This document shows positions 14,260 to 21,844 of a DNA stretch of 64,000 bases, piece after piece; positions within the stretch are counted from its first letter, which is position 1, and each line of letters starts with the position of its first letter. Position numbers and translations under genes: made by a program. The notes under the pieces are model-generated. The model worked only from the letters and a program-made list of their open reading frames with translations, was not told where the DNA came from and searched no databases. Source of the DNA: a virus; IMG/VR virus record IMGVR_UViG_3300012147_000006, positions 78,156 to 142,155 of that record; one strand, written 5' to 3'.

Positions 14260-14585
14260 GCTTCTTTTCTTAGTTTTTCAGCAAATTCCTGGAGTTCGTT
14301 CCACTCTTTTTCATATACCTCTGGGTCTTCGTTATATTTTTCTTTTCTATTCTTAAGTCTCCAAGGAGTTATTGAATGCATGGACGTATTGTGGTAATCT
14401 AATTCAATTTCTTCAACCGTCTTTAGTATTTCCTCCTTTGTCTTCGCAAGCCTAAGAGTGAAGTGAATTTGATTCATAGCTGTCTTGGCGGCTTCGTTTT
14501 GTTCCTCTATGATTTTTTCAATCTCAACATCAAGTTCTTCAATGCTTGAGGAGTTGAGCTACTCTAAGTGTTCTTCCCAGTTCAT
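14256..14585 (-). pseudogene. Gene with in-frame amber codon at position 9 (109 codons)
   Basis: ATG at 14585 lies one base after the upstream stop, as expected for a real start (MNWEEHLE). Codon 9 is TAG (14559-14561). The same frame then stays open and protein-like (SSIEELDVEIEKIIEEQNEA) through the Met at 14477 to the end. Either a nonsense mutation, a downstream restart, or read-through. Other genes here end normally with TAG, so the code is not reassigned throughout. Function unknown. Confidence 0.6.
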
Positions 14586-14586
14586 A

Positions 14587-14883
14587 TTATTGAATTGTAA
14601 AATCTACAACTTGTATTTCATCAACAGTGTTGTGCCATCTATTTTCTCTCTTGTCACATTTTCTCCACTTAAACTCTTCATAGTGCCTTAACATAACTTC
14701 ATGGTCTTCATCTTCTACTTCAAGTTTTCTATATTCTTCTTGGCGAGCTATCTCCATTTCAAAAATCCTTGTCGCTTCAGCAACTGCAGCTTCTTTATCT
14801 TTGAAGAGGTTTTTGTTGACTCCTCCACCTTCGTAGATGCAGCCTTGATGTATTCCGTATACAACGTCTTTATCTTCGCTCAT
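14587..14883 (-). CDS. Unknown charged protein (98 aa)
   Basis: Not recognised. Central helix rich in Glu/Lys/Ala (DKEAAVAEATRIFEMEIARQEEYRK is the region around residues 29-53). Starts two bases after the preceding stop. Confidence 0.7.
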   Translation of the reverse strand: MSEDKDVVYGIHQGCIYEGGGVNKNLFKDKEAAVAEATRIFEMEIARQEEYRKLEVEDEDHEVMLRHYEEFKWRKCDKRENRWHNTVDEIQVVDFTIQ

Positions 14884-14885
14884 AT

Positions 14886-15111
14886 TTACTCGCCATTTTG
14901 TTCGTTAATAAACTCTTCTCTAATTGCTACCAAAAGCTCCATTAACAATTTATTGGCCTCATCTGCTTTGTCAACCATTCCGAAGCTCATCATTATTTTG
15001 ATTCTTTCTTCCATTGTGGCAACCTGGAGCACAACTTTTTGCATACTTCTCCGACAAGGGCTTGGTGTGCTCGTATGACAATATTTGCATTAATTGTGTT
15101 GCTTTTTTCAC
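14886..15111 (-). pseudogene. Gene split at an A5 tract (74 aa if repaired)
   Basis: A GTG-started frame (KKATQLMQILSYEHTKPL) stops after about 46 codons, while a second frame ends REEFINEQNGE two bases before the next gene. Removing one A at 15036-15040 fuses them with KYAKVVLQVATMEERIK at the seam. Helical protein of unknown role; indel or decay cannot be told apart. Confidence 0.55.
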
Positions 15112-15131
15112 TGCTCAAATTTAGTTAAAAT

Positions 15132-15362
15132 TTATTTATTTACCAAATGTATTTTAATGAACCTGGAAATTAACCCTGGAGTTACAGTTGGCATTCCAGT
15201 CGGAGGATTAACCCACTCAGGTTCTGAAATATATCTTTTTTCATACTTAAGTTTTTTATCCTTCCATATTTTAATAGTTGAAACTCCTTGATAGCCTCTT
15301 ATTACTGACCACGCCCATAAGTCGCCCCCATCTATCGTTATATTTCTGTGCTTCTTTTTCAT
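15132..15362 (-). CDS. Unknown protein (76 aa)
   Basis: Not recognised. Start set at the ATG that overlaps the previous TGA (ATGA). Trp-rich beta region (DLWAWSVIRGYQG) and a Pro-rich patch near residues 52-62. Confidence 0.65.
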   Translation of the reverse strand: MKKKHRNITIDGGDLWAWSVIRGYQGVSTIKIWKDKKLKYEKRYISEPEWVNPPTGMPTVTPGLISRFIKIHLVNK

Positions 15363-15553
15363 ATGCAATGTTTTATAAAAATTTCTCTAAACATTTCGTG
15401 GTAATTTCTTTCATACCCTTTAATCAAATAATTTACTTGATAATCTGAAAGCCCGTTGTTTACTATTATGCGCAAGTCTTTAGATGACAAGTGAACAAAT
15501 TTCTTGTTTCTGAGATGTTCTGGAAGTCTTCTTATTTTGTCTTCTTCTAACAT
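15359..15553 (-). CDS. Micro-gene with His-Cys tail (64 aa)
   Basis: Unknown function. ATG overlaps the upstream stop as TGCTAATG, the same junction found twice in the 6-8 kb array. Ends REIFIKHCI. A second small cluster of the tail family. Confidence 0.68.
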   Translation of the reverse strand: MLEEDKIRRLPEHLRNKKFVHLSSKDLRIIVNNGLSDYQVNYLIKGYERNYHEMFREIFIKHCI

Positions 15554-15744
15554 TAGCAATATTTTTTTAAGATGTATTTATTTTTCTCCTCAATAGAAAA
15601 GATAAGACTTTGCCTTGTCATCCACAAACCTCTTTTTACAAAAGCTGTATTAGCAAACTTAGGGTCCTTAAGTCTTTCTGTTAAAATTTTATGCAATTGC
15701 TCCCCCGCTTTATCCCACTTCATTTTTCTTGCTCTTGTTTTCAT
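15553..15744 (-). CDS. Micro-gene with Tyr-Cys tail (63 aa)
   Basis: Unknown function. Start set at ATG 15742-15744 because the class B promoter overlaps the longer frame. Basic N-terminus (KTRARKMKW) and tail NKYILKKYC. First gene of a leftward unit, 5 bases from the -7 box, so likely leaderless like the 8240 gene. Confidence 0.65.
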   Translation of the reverse strand: MKTRARKMKWDKAGEQLHKILTERLKDPKFANTAFVKRGLWMTRQSLIFSIEEKNKYILKKYC

Positions 15745-15749
15745 TGCAG

Positions 15750-15781
15750 CGAAGGTACGAATAAATGAAAAAATTTCCAAA
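15750..15781 (-). promoter_or_regulatory. Class B (Bacteroidota-type) promoter
   Basis: TTTG, 20 bases, TACCTTCG (one mismatch) on the minus strand. Confidence 0.65.
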
Positions 15782-15789
15782 AATAAAAA

Positions 15790-15800
15790 CTATTTATTAA
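15790..15800 (+). promoter_or_regulatory. Class C motif (CTATTTATTAA)
   Basis: 17 bases before the short frame at 15817. Confidence 0.65.
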
Positions 15801-15816
15801 GACAACACAAAAATAG

Positions 15817-15867
15817 ATGGAGCCTGAAGAAGACTACGATGACTATAACTGGTTTAACGAACAATGA
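15817..15867 (+). CDS. Possible 16-residue acidic leader peptide
   Basis: ATG to TGA, product EPEEDYDDYNWFNEQ after Met. Its stop overlaps the ATG of the kinase-like gene (ATGA), so it may couple or modulate that gene's translation. Confidence 0.4.
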   Translation: MEPEEDYDDYNWFNEQ

Positions 15868-16649
15868 ATATAAAAAAAATAATACAAGAAGAACTTAAAA
15901 AGGTTTTTGAAGCTGTTGTCTATAGTGACTACAAAGACTTTCCAGACTTTTTTGACCCACAGTTCAACCCACAGATGAGGAGCTATCCTACGACTGGGCA
16001 GCACAAATTTGGAACCATGGTGAAAGAAGATTCTTTGGAAGAGGGTTATCCTGAAATGTTTAAGATAGAGGAGTTTAAGACTCTTACAACGTTTGCAGAG
16101 AGAATTAGATATTGTGAAGCATTTCTTCAAAGGATTTCTTCTGGTTCGTCAAGAATTGTATATAAAATTGATGATGAGAAAGTTTTAAAGCTTGCTAAGA
16201 ACAAAAAAGGTATTGCTCAAAACCAGGTTGAGATTGACTTTGCAAAAGAAGGCTTAGATGATGTTTTGGCTACAATTTATGACTATGACCCAAATAGCTT
16301 GTGGACCGAAATGGAATTGGCCCAAAAGCTTAAAGTGGCTGATTTTAAAAAAATTACTGGATTTGATTTTAGAGATTTTGCTGTAGCTATTCACAATTAT
16401 GGAGAAGATGCGAATGGGATTGGTGACAGAAGTTCGTATAAGCAAGATATTGATAAAGCTGTTGTAGAAGAGATGTGGGAAGACGAGTTTGTGTATGGAA
16501 TATTTCAGTACATAGGAAATTTTGGAATACCTGCAGGGGATTTAACAAGACTTAGCTCCTACGGTGTCGTTAAAGAGGGTGGAATAGAAAGGGTTGTGAT
16601 TATTGATTATGGTTTAAATTCTGAAGTTTACGGCTCTTATTATTCTTAA
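15864..16649 (+). CDS. Protein kinase-like fold protein (261 aa)
   Basis: After an N-terminal amphipathic helix (NIKKIIQEELKKVFEA) there is a region that reads like a degenerate kinase N-lobe: a Gly/Ser loop SSGSSRIVYKID near residues 91-102, then VLKLAK with a candidate ATP-binding Lys. VVIIDYGL near the C-terminus resembles the DFG strand. No clear HRD catalytic loop is seen, so activity is uncertain. The N-terminal helix is shared with several unrelated proteins of this window and may be a targeting tag. Confidence 0.7.
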   Translation: MNIKKIIQEELKKVFEAVVYSDYKDFPDFFDPQFNPQMRSYPTTGQHKFGTMVKEDSLEEGYPEMFKIEEFKTLTTFAERIRYCEAFLQRISSGSSRIVYKIDDEKVLKLAKNKKGIAQNQVEIDFAKEGLDDVLATIYDYDPNSLWTEMELAQKLKVADFKKITGFDFRDFAVAIHNYGEDANGIGDRSSYKQDIDKAVVEEMWEDEFVYGIFQYIGNFGIPAGDLTRLSSYGVVKEGGIERVVIIDYGLNSEVYGSYYS

Positions 16650-16653
16650 AATC

Positions 16654-16684
16654 GAAAAAGCCCCCATTGCTGGAGGCTTTTTCT
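16654..16684. terminator. Bidirectional terminator
   Basis: AAAAAGCC...GGCTTTTT stem with T-runs on both strands, 5 bases after the kinase-like stop. Confidence 0.75.
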
Positions 16685-16757
16685 TTGAACCAATAAATAA
16701 AGATGTCAATTGCGAGACGCATAGATGACCATCCTTAGATACAGACGTTATATATCT

Positions 16758-17096
16758 TTAGTCCCAAATACCCTTGCTGCTGCTTGAGTTTGGAGACTTT
16801 TCAATTTCTTCTTCATTTGCAAACTTAAACGCTTCATTTGTTCTATCGTAAACTTCTGTTCCAGCCTTAACGACTTTATCATAAGCTTTTGCAACGAATG
16901 AATTCATTTGCTCGTTCATCTTTGTCATCTTCTCTCCAAGCAGCGCTCCAGTTCCTCTTTCGATTTCCTCGTGACACCATTGAGTAAAGACAGCTTTATT
17001 ATCAACTTCAAGAGTTGAGAACATTGCTTTTAATATTTCAATTTTTTCTTCTTGGCTTAGCGTTTCTGAGCCAGTTCCTGTGTTTGCTGTTTCCAT
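16758..17096 (-). CDS. Unknown helical protein (112 aa)
   Basis: Not recognised. Ser/Thr/Gly-rich start, then helices (EEKIEILKAMFSTLEV, MNSFVAKAYDKVVKAG) and a Ser-rich C-terminus. Could be an internal or structural protein. Confidence 0.7.
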   Translation of the reverse strand: METANTGTGSETLSQEEKIEILKAMFSTLEVDNKAVFTQWCHEEIERGTGALLGEKMTKMNEQMNSFVAKAYDKVVKAGTEVYDRTNEAFKFANEEEIEKSPNSSSSKGIWD

Positions 17097-17131
17097 ATTC
17101 TTTATACGATTATTATTATAAAATGTTCTAT

Positions 17132-17620
17132 TTAATTTGTTCTAATATATTCGACATCATCTAAATCGCTATTTTTTAGATGTTTATTGTTTAAATAAAC
17201 TTTGTTCATAACGATGCTTTGCTTGTCTTTGAAGTCTGGGTGTTGCATTAAATCGCTTGCAATAGCCCATCTTCTATCTGCCTCCTCTCTTGAGAGGTCA
17301 AGAATAGATGTCATGAGCCATACAATGTGACCTTTTTCTTTAGGCTCATACTGATAAGCGTCTTTAAACGCTTCGCATCTTGTGCTCCAGGATTTGCTTT
17401 TTCTTTTTTCGTCTTCATTCTCTATAGTTTCGAAAATAGAATGTACTGTTTTTTCTAATATAGCCTTCTTTTCTCCTATAGATAGATTGAATCCAGATTC
17501 ATAGAAGTTTATTCTGGCGAAAAGCTTTTCTGAGGCTTCGTTGAATATGAAACCTTGTTCTCCATCGTCAGATACGCTGCAGCTTATTTTAACTCCTTTT
17601 TCTATTTCTTCATTTGTCAT
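17132..17620 (-). CDS. Unknown protein (162 aa)
   Basis: Not recognised. Start set at ATG 17620 (MTNEEIEKGVKISC), which overlaps the upstream stop by 11 bases. C-terminal half is helical and rich in charged residues and Trp. Confidence 0.68.
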   Translation of the reverse strand: MTNEEIEKGVKISCSVSDDGEQGFIFNEASEKLFARINFYESGFNLSIGEKKAILEKTVHSIFETIENEDEKRKSKSWSTRCEAFKDAYQYEPKEKGHIVWLMTSILDLSREEADRRWAIASDLMQHPDFKDKQSIVMNKVYLNNKHLKNSDLDDVEYIRTN

Positions 17621-17861
17621 CTGGAATGTTTTTGTAATTATTAAATGCGTAAACATATATCAATGATATAAGTGTTGACAAAGATATGATTAAAATCTCA
17701 AGTGAAAAAAATAATCTTAAATTAAATTCTAAAGAAATTGGTTTTCCTTCTGAAACATAATTTACAAGATTCATTACTACTTGAATTGCTATTAGAGTTA
17801 GTGTAAAAAGCACTACTCCAAATGTAAACATTTCTATAAAATCTCTTAACTTATTCTTCAT
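17610..17861 (-). CDS. Two-span membrane protein (83 aa)
   Basis: Hydrophobic helices at about residues 13-33 and 48-70, basic N-terminus. Similar in size to the 14053 and 52882 proteins but not obviously homologous. Confidence 0.7.
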   Translation of the reverse strand: MKNKLRDFIEMFTFGVVLFTLTLIAIQVVMNLVNYVSEGKPISLEFNLRLFFSLEILIISLSTLISLIYVYAFNNYKNIPDDK

Positions 17862-17887
17862 GTAAAAATATTAGTTAAACAATAAGC

Positions 17888-18088
17888 TTACTTGTCGCAG
17901 CTACAATTTGTGCATTTACAGTCTGGGTTATTTTTTATAGCCTCCACTGCAATATTCATCTTAGAGAACATGTCCTTTAAAATAGTCGAAACACTATCAA
18001 CAGCGTCATAATCATTAATTGACTCAGTTGTTTTTGTTACGATTCCTTCGGCAATATCTCGAATCTCTTTGTTAGTTACTTCCTTCAT
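17888..18088 (-). CDS. Small protein with Cys-rich tail (66 aa)
   Basis: Helical N-terminal 50 residues, then DCKCTNCSCDK, a metallothionein-like C-X-C array that closely resembles the end of the 43702 peptide (CKCDGCACDK). Suggests a metal-binding tag on a helical body. The ATG is preceded by a 14-base A-tract. Confidence 0.72.
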   Translation of the reverse strand: MKEVTNKEIRDIAEGIVTKTTESINDYDAVDSVSTILKDMFSKMNIAVEAIKNNPDCKCTNCSCDK

Positions 18089-18206
18089 TTTGTTTTTTTT
18101 TTTTTTCTTGATTTGATGTCATAGACTTTGACATAGACAATATATTGTTTATAAAAAACTTGTTCAGTTTTAGAAAACTTGTCTTTATGGAAAACTCATA
18201 CATCAT
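18072..18206 (-). CDS. Possible small basic protein (44 aa) ending in an A14 tract
   Basis: Overlaps the stop of the 18203 frame (ATGATG). The C-terminus is encoded by a 14-base A run (18093-18100 and on as T), so reading frame and stop depend on the exact tract length. With 13 A it would stop in ATGA overlap with the next gene. Confidence 0.4.
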   Translation of the reverse strand: MMYEFSIKTSFLKLNKFFINNILSMSKSMTSNQEKKKKQNEGSN

Positions 18207-18289
18207 CTGGATAACCTGTTTTTAGTAACAGCTCTTATTACAACAGTGCTCTCATGAAATTTAATTTCTAAATTATTATCGTTTATCAT
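18203..18289 (-). CDS. Small protein (28 aa)
   Basis: Begins MINDNNLEIKFHE, ATGA overlap with the upstream stop and ATG overlap with the next frame. Short but placed exactly between two genes. Confidence 0.45.
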   Translation of the reverse strand: MINDNNLEIKFHESTVVIRAVTKNRLSR

Positions 18290-18630
18290 TTGCTATTATT
18301 TTTCCAGAAATCAATATAGTGATTTATTTGCTCATCAAGCTTTAGCTCTTTTTTATTTAGATGACGATGGTATGATGTAATTATCAATCCAGATATGTCA
18401 TCAGCATGGCTTAATCCAAGCTTTTTAAAATACTGAAGCAAAGTGCTGTCTTCTATTCCAAATATCCAATTGTTTCTTATCCATTGGCCAAGGCCGTGAT
18501 GAGATTCTGCAACAGCCTTATCTTCTGAAGAGGACACAAACCAATCGCTATCCTCCGACTCTTTAAATATGTCGTCAAGATGTCTGAAACACTCTAACAA
18601 GCTGGTTGGTTGTTTTACTTCTTCTTTCAT
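18286..18630 (-). CDS. DUF6794-like protein (114 aa)
   Basis: Contains HHGLGQWIRNNW near residues 44-55 and HADDISGLIITSYHRHLN further on, the pattern I associate with the DUF6794 family of bacteria and phages, which has no assigned function. Start set at ATG 18630; the longer TTG-started frame overlaps the class B promoter. First gene of a leftward unit running to 16758. Confidence 0.75.
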   Translation of the reverse strand: MKEEVKQPTSLLECFRHLDDIFKESEDSDWFVSSSEDKAVAESHHGLGQWIRNNWIFGIEDSTLLQYFKKLGLSHADDISGLIITSYHRHLNKKELKLDEQINHYIDFWKNNSK

Positions 18631-18650
18631 TTTATTATCTCTTTCTAATA

Positions 18651-18682
18651 CAAACTTAGATATTTTATTTCGTTTTGACAAA
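18651..18682 (-). promoter_or_regulatory. Class B (Bacteroidota-type) promoter
   Basis: TTTG, 20 bases, TAAGTTTG on the minus strand, a full match; 20 bases before the 18630 start. Confidence 0.85.
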
Positions 18683-18698
18683 AAAATAACTACATTTG
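18668..18698 (+). promoter_or_regulatory. Class B-like promoter for the adk-folA unit
   Basis: Perfect -7 box TACATTTG at 18691-18698 with TTTC 19 bases upstream; overlaps the divergent promoter. Confidence 0.6.
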
Positions 18699-18722
18699 CT
18701 TAGTTTAATATAAGAAAAAAAT

Positions 18723-19292
18723 ATGAAAAACATAATCATTTTTGGACCTCCTGGAACTGGGAAAGGAACAATGTCAGAGAAAGTTGCAAAAGAGTTTGGA
18801 TTTAAACATATTTCTACTGGCGACATAATTAGAAAGAACCAGGAAGAGAAGACAAAGATTGGAATTCTTGCTGACAAAGTTGTAAATCAAGGAAATTTGC
18901 TTCCAGATAATATTGTCAATGAAATGATTAAGCAAGAGATTATTGACAACAGCAATGCTTCTGGGCTCATATTTGACGGTTACCCAAGAACAACAGACCA
19001 AGCAAAAACTCTGGACCAATTTTTAAACAAAAGAAAGGCTCCAGTTTCAAAAGTTATTCTGCTTGATGCTGACAAGTATGTTATTAAAAACAGAATTTTA
19101 GAAAGAGGAAGAGAAAGCGGAAGAAAAGATGATAACGCTGAAGTTTTCGAAACAAGATGGAGCGCCTATCAAAAGGAGACAATTCCAGCTTTAAATTATT
19201 TTGAAGGTCGTGGAATGGTTGTGAAAGTTGATAGCGAAAAATCTATTGAATCGGTTTATGATGAGGTTAAAAGTATAATTAACGCATTATGA
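18723..19292 (+). CDS. adk: Adenylate kinase
   Basis: Catalyses ATP + AMP to 2 ADP and balances adenylate pools for nucleotide synthesis. The 189-aa protein shows the P-loop GPPGTGKGT at residues 8-16, the AMP-binding STGDIIR, the GLIFDGYPRT strand and the Arg-rich ERGRESGRKDD segment that replaces a full LID domain, so it is the short type. Overlaps folA by 4 bases (ATGA), forming a two-gene unit. Length and motifs are complete, so probably active in the cytoplasm. Confidence 0.95.
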   Translation: MKNIIIFGPPGTGKGTMSEKVAKEFGFKHISTGDIIRKNQEEKTKIGILADKVVNQGNLLPDNIVNEMIKQEIIDNSNASGLIFDGYPRTTDQAKTLDQFLNKRKAPVSKVILLDADKYVIKNRILERGRESGRKDDNAEVFETRWSAYQKETIPALNYFEGRGMVVKVDSEKSIESVYDEVKSIINAL

Positions 19293-19855
19293 CAATTAAT
19301 CTAATAGTAGCAACGACTGAGAATGGAGTAATAGGCAAAGATGGAGACATGCTATGGAGAATGCCTGCAGACCTAAAGCATTTTAAGCATATTACAACGC
19401 TCGGAGAGAGCAATGTGATAATCATGGGCAGAAAGACCTATGATTCAATCGGAAAACCGCTGCCTGGTAGAACTAACTATGTTGTAACCAGAAACAGAAA
19501 CAAGGAAGAGACAGATTACATTAACACTGAGGTATTCAACACAATTGAGGATGCGTTACATCAAGCACAAGGTCTTGAGTATTTTCTAAAGTTAGAATTA
19601 GATGTTCACATCATAGGTGGGGCCAGCATATATGAGCAAGTCATGAAAATGGATAAAGTAGAAAGAATTCATCACACACTTATTCATACTGAATTAGATG
19701 GAGATACTTTTTTTAATATTCCAGAAGGTTGGGTTGTAAAAAGCGAAAAGCCTTATTTAGCAGATGAAGACAATGCTTACAATTACACATTTAGAGTTCT
19801 TAGGAAGGAAAAGGATTTATCTTCTCACCAAGGGTTGAATTCACTCTTTCAATAA
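19289..19855 (+). CDS. folA: Dihydrofolate reductase
   Basis: Reduces dihydrofolate with NADPH, restoring the cofactor consumed by thymidylate synthase (encoded here at 38-40 kb). Motifs: VIGKDGDMLWRMPADLKHFK at residues 14-33, IIMGRKTYDSIGKPLPGR, and HIIGGASIYEQ. The catalytic acid is the Asp of MPADLKHF. About 188 aa with a slightly long C-terminus. Its last 56 bases are antisense to the convergent gene at 19800. Confidence 0.95.
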   Translation: MTINLIVATTENGVIGKDGDMLWRMPADLKHFKHITTLGESNVIIMGRKTYDSIGKPLPGRTNYVVTRNRNKEETDYINTEVFNTIEDALHQAQGLEYFLKLELDVHIIGGASIYEQVMKMDKVERIHHTLIHTELDGDTFFNIPEGWVVKSEKPYLADEDNAYNYTFRVLRKEKDLSSHQGLNSLFQ

Positions 19856-20240
19856 ATGTGTGGTATTCCTCTACGTATCCAGTCTCTGCAATTATCTGAG
19901 GCTCATTCGAGCCACGCTCTAATTCAGCAATCCTAAGATTACAGAAGCTATTGTATTCTGGCCCAATTGTGTGTGTGATTTCTATAATTTGACTTCCTCC
20001 ATAGCTGGATTCAATCTCAAACATCCAACCCTCTTCAAATTCTGAACGTGGGAAGTAGTCGTTCATATAATACTCGGAAAGCCCGTTGATGTCTCTGGAT
20101 AGTTTATTTTTACCAAACATTCTCCCAGCATCAAAATCGTAAAGAATTTGTTCTTCACCAGAAGTTTGAAGCGCTGACCCGTTTATCTCAAGTAATGCCT
20201 TCAAAAGTTCTTTCTGTATTATTTCTCTAACTCTTTTCAT
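19800..20240 (-). CDS. Unknown protein with the shared N-terminal helix (146 aa)
   Basis: Begins MKRVREIIQKELLKALLE, one of about ten proteins here that open with an amphipathic I-I-x-x-E-L helix. The remainder is a mixed alpha/beta domain, not recognised. Convergent with folA and overlapping its 3' end by 56 bases. A class C motif sits just upstream. Confidence 0.7.
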   Translation of the reverse strand: MKRVREIIQKELLKALLEINGSALQTSGEEQILYDFDAGRMFGKNKLSRDINGLSEYYMNDYFPRSEFEEGWMFEIESSYGGSQIIEITHTIGPEYNSFCNLRIAELERGSNEPQIIAETGYVEEYHTFIERVNSTLGEKINPFPS

Positions 20241-20243
20241 GTA

Positions 20244-20256
20244 CTAATAAATAGTA
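20244..20256 (-). promoter_or_regulatory. Class C motif
   Basis: CTATTTATTAGTAC on the minus strand, directly before the ATG at 20240. Confidence 0.6.
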
Positions 20257-20264
20257 CTTTAAAA

Positions 20265-20795
20265 TCAGGAAACCACTTTATTAAATGTGTTGACTACATC
20301 AGCCATATTGTCTATAGCTTCTATTGTGAGAGGTCTGTCGCTCATTAGCTTGTTAACCATTGGTTCTCTAAGCTCTGCTTTTGGCGTATTTCTTATCTTA
20401 TTTTCCAAAGTAAAATACTTAGCTACAACAGAAAGGTTTTCGCTTATTTTTGATATAGGGTCATAACCAAGAGCTACTGCAAAATAAGATTTAACATTAT
20501 CCTTAAAGTCTGGAGACATTTGAAAATCTGAATCCTCATCGAGAGCTTTATTAATCAGCAATTTTTTATACTCTTCATAAACAAGTTTTACGTCATTTAC
20601 GTTGCTTGCTGAATCTATTGAGTTGGCAATGTTAGATTTATCATCTTGAGTTAGATGAAATTCTGACATTATTCTTGTCGAATATCCAAGTTTAGCGTTA
20701 GCAAGCGTAAGTGATTGATTTGATAGCTCCAGATTAAAAACTTTAACTTCTAAATCCTTTATCATTTGTTGTTCTGGTGTAATGTTCTCTTCCAT
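20265..20795 (-). CDS. Unknown helical protein (176 aa)
   Basis: Not recognised. Predicted largely helical with an N-terminal coiled-coil stretch (MIKDLEVKVFNLELSNQSL). Possibly structural or a chaperone-like adaptor; that is a guess from composition. Confidence 0.7.
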   Translation of the reverse strand: MEENITPEQQMIKDLEVKVFNLELSNQSLTLANAKLGYSTRIMSEFHLTQDDKSNIANSIDSASNVNDVKLVYEEYKKLLINKALDEDSDFQMSPDFKDNVKSYFAVALGYDPISKISENLSVVAKYFTLENKIRNTPKAELREPMVNKLMSDRPLTIEAIDNMADVVNTFNKVVS

Positions 20796-20857
20796 ACAAC
20801 AAATATAATTTATTTTTATGACTTTTCCTCTTCTTTAAGGATTTTTTTTAATGTTAG

Positions 20858-21844
20858 CTACACTTTTTCTGACTTTGTTCTCATGTCAATGAAGTTGTCT
20901 GTTTCGTCAACAATTTCATAACCAAATATTTCTTCATGTATATCTTCAAGAGTAATGATTCCAAGTATATTGTCATGTTCATCAACAACAATTAACAAGT
21001 GCTGTCTTGCGGTTCTAAAAATCTCCAATATGTCATCCAACTTCGTATCATCCTTTACAGTAATTGGCTCATTTGCTTTGTTCATTATTTTAGTACCCTT
21101 TCTCATTCCGAGAAGATTCTTGGCAAGGACGACTCCAACAACTTGGTCCCTCTTTGTTTTGAAGACGGGCACTCTTGTGTGACCCTTCTGAATTATGCTA
21201 TCAATTAATTCTGTGGTAAGCTTTTGGTCTTCATAGAATCTATACACATTTTTCTTTGGTGTCATTACCTCTCTTGCTGTCTTATCAGAGAACGTTAGAG
21301 CTCCCATAACAGTTTTTGCTTCCCTTTCATCAATATCAGTAGTAATGTCCAGCTGGTGGTCTCTAATCATCTCGCCAATTTCAAACTTTGTATGTCGAAC
21401 TGGAGGCTCAGGCCCAAGAAAATAATCCATAATTTTAGAAAGCGGCCAACATATAACCCAAAGAGCAATCATAAACACTCTAAATACAGGAGCTGCTTTT
21501 GAACCTATTTCAAGAGGATACCTTGAGCATATTGCTTGTGGTAATATTTCACCAAACACAACAACTAATGCTGTTGCAACAATCACAGCCATTGCACCAG
21601 TAAACATCTCACTCATGTATATTGCAAGTATGTTGTTAACTAATACGTTACCTATAAGAATCGTACAAAGAAGAAGGTTTCCATTCTTTCTAAGTCTATA
21701 AACAACATCAGCTCTCTTGTCGCCCATGCTTATTTTTCTTTGCAACTCTTCTTTCCCAAGGGACATAAACCCAAGGTTAAGTCCAGAAAATAATCCAGAC
21801 ATAAATAATAATCCTAAAATAATCCCTATACTAATTAGCTCCAT
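20858..21844 (-). CDS. CNNM/CorC-type membrane protein with CBS domains
   Basis: This 328-aa protein has an N-terminal CNNM (DUF21) membrane domain: four hydrophobic helices with the signature GEILPQAICSRYPLE near residues 97-111. A cytosolic CBS pair follows, with REVMTPKKNVYRF and ILGIITLEDIHEEIFG. CNNM proteins transport or sense Mg2+; the related CorC proteins support magnesium homeostasis. Near full length for a small bacterial homologue. Rare for a phage, so a candidate auxiliary gene. The stop is TAG followed in frame by CTA and 13 more open codons. Coupled to the HD-kinase gene by a 14-base overlap. Confidence 0.88.
   Translation of the reverse strand: MELISIGIILGLLFMSGLFSGLNLGFMSLGKEELQRKISMGDKRADVVYRLRKNGNLLLCTILIGNVLVNNILAIYMSEMFTGAMAVIVATALVVVFGEILPQAICSRYPLEIGSKAAPVFRVFMIALWVICWPLSKIMDYFLGPEPPVRHTKFEIGEMIRDHQLDITTDIDEREAKTVMGALTFSDKTAREVMTPKKNVYRFYEDQKLTTELIDSIIQKGHTRVPVFKTKRDQVVGVVLAKNLLGMRKGTKIMNKANEPITVKDDTKLDDILEIFRTARQHLLIVVDEHDNILGIITLEDIHEEIFGYEIVDETDNFIDMRTKSEKV

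Noticed and set aside
16695-16730. 11-codon rightward frame MSIARRIDDHP
   Set aside because: Too short, not adjacent to a gene, and no class C core of good quality.
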